From assembly GCF_040049195.1 (NCBI RefSeq), contig NZ_JBDZDL010000002.1: DNA of 64,000 bases. The stretch is one strand, 5' to 3'. The notes under the pieces are model-generated. The model was not told the DNA's origin and searched no databases. It worked only from the letters and a program-made list of their open reading frames with translations. Each line of letters starts with the position of its first letter. The stretch's first letter is position 1. This document shows positions 7,948-17,320 of this stretch, one piece after another. Both the position numbers and the translations under genes were made by a program. The DNA is from NCEH01 sp040049195. GTDB lineage: Bacteria; Pseudomonadota; Alphaproteobacteria; Rhizobiales; Xanthobacteraceae.

Positions 7948-8895
7948 ATGGAACTCACTGGCATCCACCACCTCACCGCCATCACGGCGGACGCTCCGTA
8001 CAATCATAATTTCTACACCAACACGCTGGGCATGCGCCTGGTGAAGAAGACCGTGAACCAGGACGATACCTCGGCCTATCACCTCTTCTATGCGGACGGG
8101 GAAGCCAACCCCGGCACCGACCTCACCTTCTTCGACTGGCCGGTGATGCCCGAGAAGCGCGGCACCAATGCGGTGGTGCGCACCGGCTTGCGGGTGCGGG
8201 ACGAGGCGGCGCTTGAGTATTGGGCGGGCCGCCTCGCCGATGCCGGCGTCAAGGCCGATCCGATCGCCGAGCGGGACGGCCGGGCGACGCTCGATCTTCA
8301 GGATCGCGAGGGCCAGCGGCTGAGCTTGATCGTCGATGGCGGGCGCGGCCCCGGCATCGCCTGGGACCGCAGCCCGGTGCCCGCCGCCCACCAGATCCGC
8401 GGCCTCGGCCCGATCACCCTCAGCGTGCCGGACCTCGCGCCAACCGACGCGGTGCTGACCGGCCTGATGGGCATGCGCAAGGCGCGCAGCTTCGCCGGGC
8501 CGGACGGGGTGGAGACCTTCGTCTATGAGATGGGCGAGGGCGGCCCCTCGGCCGAGGTTCAGGTGCGGGTGGACAAGGGCATAGGCCGGGCGCGGCAGGG
8601 CGCGGGCGCGGTGCATCACGTGGCGTTCCGCGTGCCCACCTTCGCCGATTACGACGCCTGGGCGGCGCGCCTGCGGGAGTTCGGCGTGCCGTCCTCCGGG
8701 CCGGTGGACCGCTTCTATTTCCGCAGCCTCTATTTCCGCGAGCCCAACGGCATCCTGTTCGAGCTGGCCACGGACGAACCCGGCTTCACCGCCGACGAGC
8801 CTTTGGCGACGCTGGGCGAAAAGCTCTCGCTGCCGCCCTTCCTGGAGGCGCGCCGGGCGCAGATCGAGGCGGGATTGAAGCCGCTGGCGGCGTAA
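7948..8895 (+). CDS. Ring-cleaving dioxygenase, VOC/glyoxalase family (MhqO-like)
   Basis: The 315-residue protein is made of two vicinal-oxygen-chelate modules. The first starts MELTGIHHLTAITADAPYNHNFYTNTLGMRLVKKTVNQDD in type (the family's 'T-V-N-Q-D-D' block), and the second carries AGAVHHVAFRV and ILFELATDEPGF, giving the His-His-Glu metal triad expected of an extradiol-type enzyme. Relatives are annotated as ring-cleaving dioxygenases; in Bacillus the MhqA/E/O proteins respond to quinones. The substrate here is unknown. It is a single-gene unit followed by a strong terminator at 8920-8950. A 7-bp inverted repeat at 7817-7833 may be its operator. Confidence 0.87.
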   Translation: MELTGIHHLTAITADAPYNHNFYTNTLGMRLVKKTVNQDDTSAYHLFYADGEANPGTDLTFFDWPVMPEKRGTNAVVRTGLRVRDEAALEYWAGRLADAGVKADPIAERDGRATLDLQDREGQRLSLIVDGGRGPGIAWDRSPVPAAHQIRGLGPITLSVPDLAPTDAVLTGLMGMRKARSFAGPDGVETFVYEMGEGGPSAEVQVRVDKGIGRARQGAGAVHHVAFRVPTFADYDAWAARLREFGVPSSGPVDRFYFRSLYFREPNGILFELATDEPGFTADEPLATLGEKLSLPPFLEARRAQIEAGLKPLAA

Positions 8896-8919
8896 ACACG
8901 CCTTTTAGGTTTTGAGAAG

Positions 8920-8950
8920 AGGCGCCGGGGTTTTCCTCCGGCGCCTTTTT
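8920..8950 (+). terminator. Rho-independent terminator after the dioxygenase
   Basis: AGGCGCCGG (8920-8928) pairs perfectly with CCGGCGCCT (8938-8946), giving a 9-bp GC-rich stem with a 9-nt loop. T 8946-8950 forms the U-tract. It separates the dioxygenase from mutL. Confidence 0.88.
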
Positions 8951-9057
8951 CCTGTTGCGGCCGTATCAGGGGATCACGGGGACGATCGCGCCCGCGCCCT
9001 GTCGCTTCGCCCCTCCCGCGCTATCATGTCCGGCCATACTTGCGAGTCGTTTTCCCC

Positions 9058-10956
9058 ATGGCCATCCGCCGCCTGCCGCCTGTTCTGATCGACCGCATCG
9101 CCGCCGGCGAGGTGGTGGAGCGGCCGGCTGCGGCGGTGAAGGAGATCGTTGAGAACGCCCTCGATGCCGGCGCCCGCGCCATCGAAGTGGTGATCGACGG
9201 TGGCGGGCGGCGGCTCATCCGCGTCACCGACGACGGCGGCGGCATGGGGCCGGACGATCTCTCGCTCGCCATCGAGCGGCACGCCACCTCCAAGCTGCCG
9301 ACGGAAGATTTGCTCTCCATCGCCACCCTGGGCTTCCGGGGCGAGGCGCTGCCCTCCATCGGCGCGGTGGCGCGGCTCGCCATCACCAGCCGGCCGGCGG
9401 GCGCGCCCCATGCCTATGAGATCCGCGTGGAGGGCGGCGTGGTCGCGCCGCCGCGCCCCGCCGCGCTCAATGGCGGCACGCGGGTGGAGGTGCGCGACCT
9501 GTTCTTCGCCACTCCGGCGCGGCTGAAATTCCTGAAATCCGACCGGGCGGAAACCGCCGCCGCGCTCGATGTGGTGCGCCGCCTCGCGCTGGCGCGGCCG
9601 GATGTGGCCTTCACCTTGGTCGCCGAGGAGCGCGGCCCGCTCACCTATCCCGTCCGCAGCGCCGACGATGCCGGCCGGGCGCTGCGCATCGCCGACGTGC
9701 TGGGCGCGGAGGCGGGACACAATGTGATCCCCGTGCGGGGCGAGCGGGGCGGAGCGGTGTTGGAGGGGCTGGCGGGCCTGCCCACCTTCTCCAAAGCCAA
9801 TTCGCTCTCCCAATATGTGTTCGTGAACGGCCGCCCGGTGCGCGACAAGCTGCTGATGGGCGCGATCCGCGGCGCTTATGCGGACCTGCTGCCGTCCGAT
9901 CGCCACCCGCTGCTGGCCTTGTTCATTACGCTCGACCCGCGCGAGGTGGATGTGAATGTCCATCCCGCCAAGACCGAGGTGCGGTTTCGCGACGGCGGCA
10001 ACATCCGCGCGCTGATCGTGCGCACGCTTTCCGATGCGCTGGCCCTGCGGGCGCCACGCACCGCCGGCAGCATGGCGGATCGCCTGGTGGCCTTCGCCCG
10101 CCCGCAGGAGCAGGCGTTCGCCATGCCCTTGCGGACGGGAACGGGCACGCTGGCCTCCGGGCCGGCCTGGACGCCGCGCTTCGTCGAGCCGCGCCCGGCG
10201 CCCGCCGCGCCTTATGATTGGCGCTCTTCGCCGGCGCGGCCTCTCGGGGACGAGGGATTTTCCGAAAGCGGGGAGGGCGTTGCGCCGCTCTCGGGCCTGC
10301 AGGGCCTGCTGGACGTGGGCGCGCCGACCGCCGATTCCCGCCCTGCCGCGACGCCCATGGATGGGGCGGACCTGGACAAGCCGCTCGGCGCCGCGCGGGC
10401 GCAATTGCACGAGACCTATATCGTCGCCCAGACCCGCGACGGGGTGATCCTGGTGGATCAGCACGCCGCCCACGAGCGGCTGGTCTATGAGAAGCTCAAG
10501 GCCGCGCTCGCCCGCGACGGGGTGGCCCGCCAGGGGCTGCTGGTGCCGGTGGTGGTGGATCTGGAGCCGGCCGAGGCGGACCGGCTGACCGAGCGGGCGG
10601 AGGATCTTGCCGCCCTCGGGCTGGTGGTGGAAAGCTTCGGCCCCGGCGCCGTGCTGGTGCGCGAGGTGCCCGCTTTGCTGAAGGACGGCGATGTGATGCG
10701 CCTCGTGCGCGACCTCGCCGAGCATGCGTCGGAATGGGACGATGCCCTGCCGCTGGAACGCCGCCTGCTGCATGTGGCCGCCACCATGGCCTGCCACGGC
10801 TCGGTGCGGGCGGGGCGCCGATTGAAGGTGGAGGAGATGAACGCTCTTCTCCGCGAGATGGAATCGACCCCTAATGCGGGGGAGTGCAATCACGGCCGGC
10901 CGACGTTCGTCAGCCTGTCGTTGAAGGACATGGAAAAATTGTTCGCCCGCCGGTGA
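9058..10956 (+). CDS. mutL: DNA mismatch repair protein MutL (with endonuclease motif)
   Basis: The 632-residue protein has the GHKL ATPase N-terminus (IDRIAAGEVVERPAAAVKE, EIVENALDAGA, DDGGGMGPDDL, TSKL and GFRGEALPSI), a proline/alanine-rich linker at about residues 340-440, and a C-terminal dimerisation domain. The C-terminus contains DQHAAHERLVYEKL near residue 466, which satisfies the DQHA(x)2E(x)4E metal site of nicking MutL proteins, together with ACHGSVRAGRR and CNHGRPT. It is therefore expected to nick DNA itself, as in bacteria that lack MutH. ATG 9058 begins the conserved MAIRRLP; an in-frame TTG at 9040 is unlikely. It reads toward nrdJ but is separated from it by 476 nt. Confidence 0.95.
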   Translation: MAIRRLPPVLIDRIAAGEVVERPAAAVKEIVENALDAGARAIEVVIDGGGRRLIRVTDDGGGMGPDDLSLAIERHATSKLPTEDLLSIATLGFRGEALPSIGAVARLAITSRPAGAPHAYEIRVEGGVVAPPRPAALNGGTRVEVRDLFFATPARLKFLKSDRAETAAALDVVRRLALARPDVAFTLVAEERGPLTYPVRSADDAGRALRIADVLGAEAGHNVIPVRGERGGAVLEGLAGLPTFSKANSLSQYVFVNGRPVRDKLLMGAIRGAYADLLPSDRHPLLALFITLDPREVDVNVHPAKTEVRFRDGGNIRALIVRTLSDALALRAPRTAGSMADRLVAFARPQEQAFAMPLRTGTGTLASGPAWTPRFVEPRPAPAAPYDWRSSPARPLGDEGFSESGEGVAPLSGLQGLLDVGAPTADSRPAATPMDGADLDKPLGAARAQLHETYIVAQTRDGVILVDQHAAHERLVYEKLKAALARDGVARQGLLVPVVVDLEPAEADRLTERAEDLAALGLVVESFGPGAVLVREVPALLKDGDVMRLVRDLAEHASEWDDALPLERRLLHVAATMACHGSVRAGRRLKVEEMNALLREMESTPNAGECNHGRPTFVSLSLKDMEKLFARR

Positions 10957-11432
10957 CAGCCTACCAGGGCTAGTGGGTCGGCTGCGGCGATATCGGGTGA
11001 AGCGGGCGTTTCGGGCGAGGGCAAGCGGTTTCGGATCGCGGCGAAAAAATGGCCCGAATATGGTTCGCCGGCTGTGGATGACGTGCATAAGACGGCCCGG
11101 GCACAGGGGCCGCTATCCACAGGGCCGGTCCCCCGGAAACTCCACGCCCGCAAGGGCGTTAGGGCTTTATTAACAGGCTGTGGTCCACTATATTTAGTAG
11201 GCGAACGGCTTCGTTGGCCCCAAATCTGTGTTTGCGGAATCGGCAGACTCGCTTTAGCGTCAGTCACCTCAGCGGCGGACAAATCCTCTGGCTTCGGCCT
11301 CGGACCCGACCGGCGCGGATCCCCATCACAGCAGTCCGGCCAGGGACGGCGCACGCCGCCGTACCCGCTTTGTTGCGTACCGGTTGCGCCCTTTGAGCTA
11401 ATATGTGCCCCCAGGGGCGAGGAGCTTCGGTC
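10957..11432 (+). promoter_or_regulatory. nrdJ leader with DnaA-like and NrdR-like boxes
   Basis: No gene is supported in these 476 nt. Three 8-of-9 matches to the DnaA box TTATNCACA are visible: TGTGGATGA at 11073-11081 (minus strand TCATCCACA), CTATCCACA at 11113-11121, and TTATTAACA at 11167-11175. The first two sit in an inverted repeat, CTGTGGAT ... ATCCACAG. At 11185-11201 the sequence CCACTATATTTAGTAGG agrees at 12 of 14 positions with the NrdR-box core CAC-W-ATATAT-W-GTG as I recall it. GGAG at 11420-11423 is the nrdJ ribosome binding site. No B12-box typical of a cobalamin riboswitch was found. Confidence 0.5.
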
Positions 11433-14400
11433 ATGCGCGTTGAACGCCGCTACACCACGGATGGACAGTCTCCCTACGCGGCCATTCCGTTCCGCGAGAC
11501 GGTGAGCGAGATCCGCAATCCGGACGGTTCGGTGGTCTTCCGCCAGGAAGGCATCGAGGTTCCGGCCCAATTCTCCCAGGTCGCGAGCGATATTCTCGCG
11601 CAGAAATATTTCCGCCGCGCCGGCGTACCCGCGCGCCTCAAGAAGGTGGAGGAGAATGCCGTCCCCTCCTTCCTGTGGCGCTCGGTGGCGGACGAGGCGG
11701 CGCTCGCCGATCTGCCGCGGGAGCAGCGCACGGTGGGGGAAATCTCCGCCAAGCAGGTGTTCGACCGGCTCGCCGGCACCTGGACCTATTGGGGCTGGAA
11801 GGGCGGCTATTTCGACACCGAGGCGGACGCCCAGGCGTTCTTCGACGAGCACCGCTACATGCTCGCCATGCAGATGGTGGCGCCCAATTCCCCGCAATGG
11901 TTCAACACCGGCCTGCATTGGGCCTATGGCATCGACGGGCCGGGGCAGGGCCATTTCTACGTGGACCACGAGAGCGGGGAGCTGACCGCCTCCACCTCGG
12001 CCTATGAGCATCCCCAGCCGCACGCCTGCTTCATCCAGTCGGTGGCGGACGATCTCGTCGGCGACGGCGGCATCATGGATCTGTGGGTGCGCGAGGCGCG
12101 CCTGTTCAAGTACGGCTCCGGCACCGGCTCCAATTTCTCGTCCCTGCGCGGCGAGGGCGAGAAGCTCTCCGGCGGCGGGCGCTCGTCCGGCCTCATGAGC
12201 TTCCTGAAGATCGGCGATCGCGCCGCCGGCGCCATCAAGTCGGGCGGCACCACGCGCCGCGCCGCCAAGATGGTGGTGGTGGATGCCGACCATCCCGATA
12301 TCGAAGCCTATGTGGACTGGAAGGTCGCGGAAGAGCAGAAGGTCGCCGCGCTCGTCACCGGCTCCAAGATCAATGCCAAGCACCTGAAAGCCGTGCTCAA
12401 GGCGTGCGTGAATTGCGACGGCAATGGCGACGATTGCTTCGACCCGGAGAAGAACCCGGCGCTGAAGCGCGAGATCAAGGCCGCCCGCAAGGCCTCGGTG
12501 GCCGACGCCGCGATCCGCCGCATCATCCAATATGCCCGCCAGGGCTATAAGGACCTGGATCTGGCCATCTACGACACCGATTGGGACGGCGAAGCCTATC
12601 TCACGGTGGCGGGCCAGAATTCCAACAATTCGGTGCGCGTCACCGACGACTTCCTGCGCGCGGTGGAAGCCGACGCCGATTGGAACCTGATCCGGCGCAC
12701 CGACGGCAAGATCTCCAAGACCATCAAGGCCCGCGAATTGTGGGAGAAGATCGGCTCGGCGGCGTGGCATTGCGCCGATCCCGGCATCCAGTTCCACACC
12801 GCCGTGAACGACTGGCACACCTGCCCGGCGGGCGGCGAGATCCGCGCCTCCAATCCGTGCTCGGAATACATGTTCCTGGACGACACGGCCTGCAATCTGG
12901 CGTCCTTGAACCTGCTGCAGTTCCGCGATGGCGAGAAGCGCTTCGATGTGGAGAGCTTCGAGCACGCGGTGCGGCTGTGGACCGTGGTGCTGGAAATCTC
13001 CGTGCTGATGGCGCAGTTCCCCTCCCGCCGCATCGCCGAGCTGTCCTACGAATACCGCACCCTCGGCCTCGGCTACGCCAATATCGGCGGCCTGCTGATG
13101 AGCTCCGGCATTCCCTATGACTCGCCGGAAGGCCGGGCCATCGGCGGCGCCATCTCGGCGATCATGACCGGCATCTGCTATGCCACCTCGGCCGAGATGG
13201 CCGGGCAGCTCGGCACCTTCCCGGCCTATGACGCCAATGCCGCCTCCATGCTGCGGGTGATCCGCAACCATCGCCGCGCCGCCTATGGCGAGGTCGCCGG
13301 CTATGAGGGCCTCTCGGTCGCCCCGGTGCCGCTGGACCATGGCTCCATCAAGGACGCCCGCCTCGCCGCGCACGCCAAGAGCGCGTGGGACAAGGCGCTC
13401 GCCGGCGGCGAGGCCAACGGCTATCGCAATGCCCAGGTCTCGGTGATCGCCCCCACCGGCACCATCGGCCTCGTCATGGATTGCGACACCACCGGCATCG
13501 AGCCCGACTTCGCGCTGGTGAAGTTCAAGAAGCTGGCCGGCGGCGGCTATTTCAAGATCATCAACCGCGCCGTGCCCGAGGCGCTGCGCGCGCTCGGCTA
13601 CGGGGAAGCGCAGATCGCCGAGATCGAGGCCTATGCGGTGGGCCACGGCTCGCTGGCCCAGGCCCCGGCCATCAATCATTCCACCTTGCGCGCCAAGGGC
13701 TTCGACGACGCGGCCCTGGCCAAGGCGGAAGCCGCGGTGAAGACCGCGTTCGACATCAAGTTCGCGTTCAACCGCTGGACCTTCGGCGAGGACTTCCTGG
13801 TGAAGTCCCTCGGCGTCGCGCCGGCACAGCTCGCGGATCCGAAGTTCGACCTTTTGACCCATCTCGGCTTCTCCAAGGCCGATATCGATGTGGCCAACGT
13901 GCACATCTGCGGCGCCATGACGCTCGAAGGCGCGCCCTTCCTGAAGGCCGAGCACCTGCCGGTGTTCGACTGCGCCTCGCCGTGCGGGCGCATCGGCAAG
14001 CGGTTCCTCTCGGTTGAGAGCCACATCCGCATGATGGCGGCGGCGCAGCCCTTCATTTCGGGCGCCATCTCCAAGACCATCAACATGCCGAACGACGCGA
14101 CCGTCGAGGATTGCAAGGAAGCCTACCTGCTCTCCTGGCGCCTCGCTTTGAAGGCGAACGCGCTCTATCGCGACGGCTCCAAGCTCTCCCAGCCGCTCAA
14201 CGCCCAGCTCGTGGCGGACGATGAGGACGAGGAGGATGCGGTCGAGGCGCTGGTGGCCCAGCCCGCCGCCGCCCGCACCGCCGCGGTCAGCGAGAAGATC
14301 GTCGAGCGCGTGATCGAGCGCATCGTCGAGCACCGGGTGCGCGAGCGCGAGAAGATGCCGGATCGCCGCAAGGGCTATACCCAGAAGGCGGTGGTCGGCG

Positions 14401-15155
14401 GCCACAAGCTCTATCTGCGCACCGGCGAATATGACGACGGCTCGCTCGGCGAGATCTTCATCGACATGCACAAGGAGGGCGCGGCCCTTCGCTCGTTGCT
14501 GAACAATTTCGCCATCGCGATTTCGCTCGGCCTGCAATATGGCGTGCCGCTGGAAGAATATGTGGACGCCTTCACCTTCACCCGCTTCGAACCCGCCGGC
14601 CCGGTGCAGGGCAACGACACCATCAAATACGCCACCTCGATCCTCGACTATGTGTTCCGCGAGCTGGCGGTGTCCTATCTCGGCCGCAACGACCTCGGCC
14701 ATGTGGAGCCCTCGGAAACCGGCTTCGACGCGCTCGGCAAGGGCGTGGACGAGGGCAAGGCGCCCACCTCGGCGGCTTCGCGGGTGGTCTCCAAGGGGCT
14801 GGTGCGCGGCAAGAACGTGAGCCTGCTCGCCACCCCGCCGGCCGAGCCGCGCGCGGCGAGCGACAATGTCACCATGCTGCGGGCCCGCACCGAGGGGGCG
14901 ACCGCCCTGAAGGCCGAGCCGGAGATCTCCCCGGCCCTGCGGGAGGATGCGCTTGCCGAGACGGCGCCGAGCGTCGAGATCTCGGTCTCGACCTCGCTGA
15001 ACTGGGGCGCGGCCCGCACCGCCGACCGCCGCGCCGAGGCCCGCGCCAAGGGCTATGAAGGCGAAGCCTGCCCCGAGTGCATGAACTTCACCATGGTGCG
15101 CAACGGCACCTGCCTGAAGTGCGACACTTGCGGCGGCACCACCGGCTGCAGCTGA
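11433..15155 (+). CDS. nrdJ: Adenosylcobalamin-dependent (class II) ribonucleotide reductase
   Basis: A 1240-residue single-chain class II reductase making deoxyribonucleotides with adenosylcobalamin. Visible landmarks are the N-terminal substrate segment NSPQWFNTGLHWAYG, the active-site NPCSEYMFLDD near residue 474 (the N-x-C-x-E motif), ISAPTGTI-like PTGTIGLVMDCDTTG, and a C-terminal zinc-ribbon/redox tail CPECMNF ... CLKCDTCGGTTGC. The long form with a CVNCDGNGDDC insertion near residue 330 is the alphaproteobacterial type. ATG 11433 (MRVERRYTTDG) has GGAG nine bases upstream. It is monocistronic, between a long leader and a perfect 12-bp terminator. Cobalamin dependence ties dNTP supply in this organism to B12. 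Confidence 0.96.
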   Translation: MRVERRYTTDGQSPYAAIPFRETVSEIRNPDGSVVFRQEGIEVPAQFSQVASDILAQKYFRRAGVPARLKKVEENAVPSFLWRSVADEAALADLPREQRTVGEISAKQVFDRLAGTWTYWGWKGGYFDTEADAQAFFDEHRYMLAMQMVAPNSPQWFNTGLHWAYGIDGPGQGHFYVDHESGELTASTSAYEHPQPHACFIQSVADDLVGDGGIMDLWVREARLFKYGSGTGSNFSSLRGEGEKLSGGGRSSGLMSFLKIGDRAAGAIKSGGTTRRAAKMVVVDADHPDIEAYVDWKVAEEQKVAALVTGSKINAKHLKAVLKACVNCDGNGDDCFDPEKNPALKREIKAARKASVADAAIRRIIQYARQGYKDLDLAIYDTDWDGEAYLTVAGQNSNNSVRVTDDFLRAVEADADWNLIRRTDGKISKTIKARELWEKIGSAAWHCADPGIQFHTAVNDWHTCPAGGEIRASNPCSEYMFLDDTACNLASLNLLQFRDGEKRFDVESFEHAVRLWTVVLEISVLMAQFPSRRIAELSYEYRTLGLGYANIGGLLMSSGIPYDSPEGRAIGGAISAIMTGICYATSAEMAGQLGTFPAYDANAASMLRVIRNHRRAAYGEVAGYEGLSVAPVPLDHGSIKDARLAAHAKSAWDKALAGGEANGYRNAQVSVIAPTGTIGLVMDCDTTGIEPDFALVKFKKLAGGGYFKIINRAVPEALRALGYGEAQIAEIEAYAVGHGSLAQAPAINHSTLRAKGFDDAALAKAEAAVKTAFDIKFAFNRWTFGEDFLVKSLGVAPAQLADPKFDLLTHLGFSKADIDVANVHICGAMTLEGAPFLKAEHLPVFDCASPCGRIGKRFLSVESHIRMMAAAQPFISGAISKTINMPNDATVEDCKEAYLLSWRLALKANALYRDGSKLSQPLNAQLVADDEDEEDAVEALVAQPAAARTAAVSEKIVERVIERIVEHRVREREKMPDRRKGYTQKAVVGGHKLYLRTGEYDDGSLGEIFIDMHKEGAALRSLLNNFAIAISLGLQYGVPLEEYVDAFTFTRFEPAGPVQGNDTIKYATSILDYVFRELAVSYLGRNDLGHVEPSETGFDALGKGVDEGKAPTSAASRVVSKGLVRGKNVSLLATPPAEPRAASDNVTMLRARTEGATALKAEPEISPALREDALAETAPSVEISVSTSLNWGAARTADRRAEARAKGYEGEACPECMNFTMVRNGTCLKCDTCGGTTGCS

Positions 15156-15201
15156 GGAAAAGCTGCGGCGCCTGATCGGCCGCACCGGTGATTGAGTGAA
15201 G

Positions 15202-15234
15202 AAGGCCCGTCGCTGGCAAGGCGACGGGCCTTTT
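15202..15234 (+). terminator. Rho-independent terminator after nrdJ
   Basis: AAGGCCCGTCGC (15202-15213) and GCGACGGGCCTT (15221-15232) form a perfect 12-bp stem with a 7-nt loop, followed by TTTT at 15231-15234. The stem also starts with AA on the left, so it could stop transcription from the opposite LysR gene. Confidence 0.92.
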
Positions 15235-15318
15235 CGCATGAGAGCGGGCAAAAGGGGAAAGCTGCGGCTTCAGGGGCGGACGGGGGCTGATGACAACGCC
15301 GCCCATCCGGCGTTTTGC

Positions 15319-16203
15319 CTAATCGCGATGGGCGGCTGCGATGATCCATTCCTTGAAGCGGCGGATCTCCGAGCGGCGCTCGTGCTCATGGGGATGGATG
15401 AGGTGCCAGCCGCCGGGCACCTCCACCGCCAGCGTGAACGGGGCGACCAGCCGGCCCTTGGCGAGGTCGTCGGCGACGAGACTGCGGCGGATGATGGCGA
15501 CGCCCACGCCCGCTTGGGCGGCGCCGATGGCGAGGACGAAGGAATCGAGCCGCGGCCCGCGATCGATATCGTCCGCGCTGACCTGGGCGGCGGTCAGCCA
15601 AGTGCGCCAATCGTCCGGATCGGTGGTGGAATGCAGGCGCGTGTAGTGCAGCACGTCCTCCGGATTGCGCAGGCCCGGCCCCCGCGCGAGCAGCAGCGGG
15701 CTGCATACGGGGGTAATCTGCGTGCCCATGAGGAATGTGGCATCGAGCCCGGGCCAGCTGACGCCCACCCGCACCGCGATGTCCGCCTCCCCATGGGGGA
15801 AGTCGGCGGTGCGGTGAGAGGTCGTCAGGTGGATCTCCACATCGGGATTGGCGTCGCAGAACGATTTTAGGCGCGGCACGAGCCAGCATTGGGCGAAGCC
15901 GGGCAGGGTGCTGACGCGCAGGATGCCGGGCGGGCGCCGGGTTCGCACCGATTCCGACACGGCAGAAATGGAAAACAGCGCTTCCTGATAGCGCGGCAGA
16001 AGCTGTGCGCCGGCTTCGGTCAGCTGAAGCATGTTGTGCTGCCGAATAAACAGGGCGTTGCCTAAATATTGTTCAAGAAGCCGCACTTGCTGGCTGATGG
16101 CCGCTTGCGTCACGCCCAGATCAGACGCCGCTTTCGTGAAACTCAAAGTTGCGCCAGCCGCGACGAATGACCGGAGGGCGTTCAACGGGGGAAGATTTTC
16201 CAT
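15319..16203 (-). CDS. LysR family transcriptional regulator (GcvA-like)
   Basis: A 294-residue LysR protein. The winged helix-turn-helix is at residues 5-65 (LNALRSFVAAGATLSFTKAA, VTQAAISQQVRLLEQYLG), and the effector domain starts at ILRVSTLPGFAQCWLVPRL, which places it in the GcvA/AmpR-like subgroup. It is divergent from the ABC-deacylase-dehydrogenase-lyase operon (starts 148 nt apart), the usual arrangement for a LysR activator of a catabolic operon. The intergenic dyad AGATA-aac-TATCT at 16233-16245 is a candidate site. The inducer is probably the operon's substrate or an intermediate, which is inference. Confidence 0.9.
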   Translation of the reverse strand: MENLPPLNALRSFVAAGATLSFTKAASDLGVTQAAISQQVRLLEQYLGNALFIRQHNMLQLTEAGAQLLPRYQEALFSISAVSESVRTRRPPGILRVSTLPGFAQCWLVPRLKSFCDANPDVEIHLTTSHRTADFPHGEADIAVRVGVSWPGLDATFLMGTQITPVCSPLLLARGPGLRNPEDVLHYTRLHSTTDPDDWRTWLTAAQVSADDIDRGPRLDSFVLAIGAAQAGVGVAIIRRSLVADDLAKGRLVAPFTLAVEVPGGWHLIHPHEHERRSEIRRFKEWIIAAAHRD

Positions 16204-16232
16204 TTTTGAACCCCTGCAAGATCTTATGCATT

Positions 16233-16245
16233 AGATAAACTATCT
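16233..16245. promoter_or_regulatory. Candidate LysR operator between divergent genes
   Basis: AGATA-aac-TATCT is a perfect 5-bp dyad, 30 nt upstream of the LysR start and 106 nt upstream of the SBP start. Two similar segments, TATGCATTAGAT and TATGCTAAAT, also recur nearby (about 16226 and 16257). The exact T-N11-A form of LysR sites is not met at the dyad itself. Confidence 0.35.
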
Positions 16246-16351
16246 CAACTCCAACCTATGCTAAATCAAAAATGGCGGAAATAGAGATTTTCTAAAGTTG
16301 GCACGGTCGTTGCGAGGAGAGATGGAAACATTTTTTCTAATGGAGCCGATC

Positions 16352-17320
16352 ATGCCGCACCTGCTTCCCCGGCGCAGCTTCCTGCAATTGATGGGCGCCG
16401 CTGCCGTGCCATTCGTCACCGGACTCCCAGCGCGCGCGGCTTCGACCATCACGGTGGTGTCGGGGCGGCTGGGCTGGCCGCATTGCATGCCGTTCATCGC
16501 CACGGAAATGAAGCTGTGGGAGAAATACGGGCTTTCGGTCGATCACCGCGACCTCGGCAATGGCGGTGCGGCGGCGGAGGCCATGGCGGCCGGCAGCGCG
16601 CCCTTCGGCTACATCAACGTGCCGAACGCGGTGACGCTGCTTCAGGTGGGGCTGCCCATCAAGATCCTCGCCGCCACCACCATCGGCGGAACCAGCGTCT
16701 ATGCGTTCGACGATAAGATCAAGGCGGTCTCCGACCTGAAGGGAAAGAAGGTCGCGGTGCCGCGTGGCGTCACCACGCACGCGCTCCAGTTCGAAATGTA
16801 CGTGATGCCGCAGGCCGGCCTCACCAAGGCCGATGTGGAGATCGTGCCCCTCGCGCCCACAGACAACATCACGGCCTTGCGGCGCGGCGACGTGGATGCC
16901 GCGGTGTCGTTCGATCCCTACGTGTCCCAGGCGGTCGCCATGGGCGCCAAGGTCCTGGTGCCGCCGGACCGGATGTGGGACGGGCCGGCCTATTCCGCCA
17001 TCGTCGCCGCACGGGCCGACATGGTCGCCAAGGACCCCGACACGGTGCGCAAGCTGGTCGCGGTCCATTGCGAGGTCATCAAGTTCATCAACGATGATCC
17101 CAAGAAGGTCGCCGAGATGGTCAACAAGATCATGCGCGGCACGGAGGCGGATCTGGCGCTGCAGCTGGAATCCATGCGCAGCCTCACCTTCACGGCGAAG
17201 ATCGAGCCGGCGGCCCTGTCGAAGTTCGCGGACGCCATGGTGAAGTTCGGCATCATCAAGTCCGCGCCGGACCTCGCGCCCGTGGTCGATACCTCCTTCC
17301 TGCCGAAGGATGCCGTGTGA
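16352..17320 (+). CDS. ABC transporter substrate-binding protein (SsuA/TauA/NMT1 type)
   Basis: A 322-residue periplasmic binding protein with a twin-arginine-like signal (LPRRSFLQLMGAAAVPF, cleavage after ARA). The mature part begins STITVVSGRLGWPHCMPF and carries the family's typical LKGKKVAVPRGVTTHALQ and GDVDAAVSFDPYV segments. Proteins of this fold bind taurine, aliphatic sulfonates, nitrate or thiamine precursors. The ligand here is not assignable, but the following deacylase, dehydrogenase and lyase suggest a small acylated or hydroxylated organic acid. GGAG at 16342-16345 supports ATG 16352 over ATGs at 16322 and 16340. First gene of a seven-gene operon; its stop overlaps the next ATG. 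Confidence 0.85.
   Translation: MPHLLPRRSFLQLMGAAAVPFVTGLPARAASTITVVSGRLGWPHCMPFIATEMKLWEKYGLSVDHRDLGNGGAAAEAMAAGSAPFGYINVPNAVTLLQVGLPIKILAATTIGGTSVYAFDDKIKAVSDLKGKKVAVPRGVTTHALQFEMYVMPQAGLTKADVEIVPLAPTDNITALRRGDVDAAVSFDPYVSQAVAMGAKVLVPPDRMWDGPAYSAIVAARADMVAKDPDTVRKLVAVHCEVIKFINDDPKKVAEMVNKIMRGTEADLALQLESMRSLTFTAKIEPAALSKFADAMVKFGIIKSAPDLAPVVDTSFLPKDAV

Noticed and set aside
10957..11432. Cobalamin riboswitch before nrdJ
   Set aside because: The leader length invites it, but I could not find the conserved B12-box or the expected helices.
10890..15251. A 1453-codon open frame on the minus strand, antisense to nrdJ
   Set aside because: It arises from codon bias of the GC-rich nrdJ gene. Its translation is low-complexity (His/Gly/Ala/Arg-rich) with no family resemblance.
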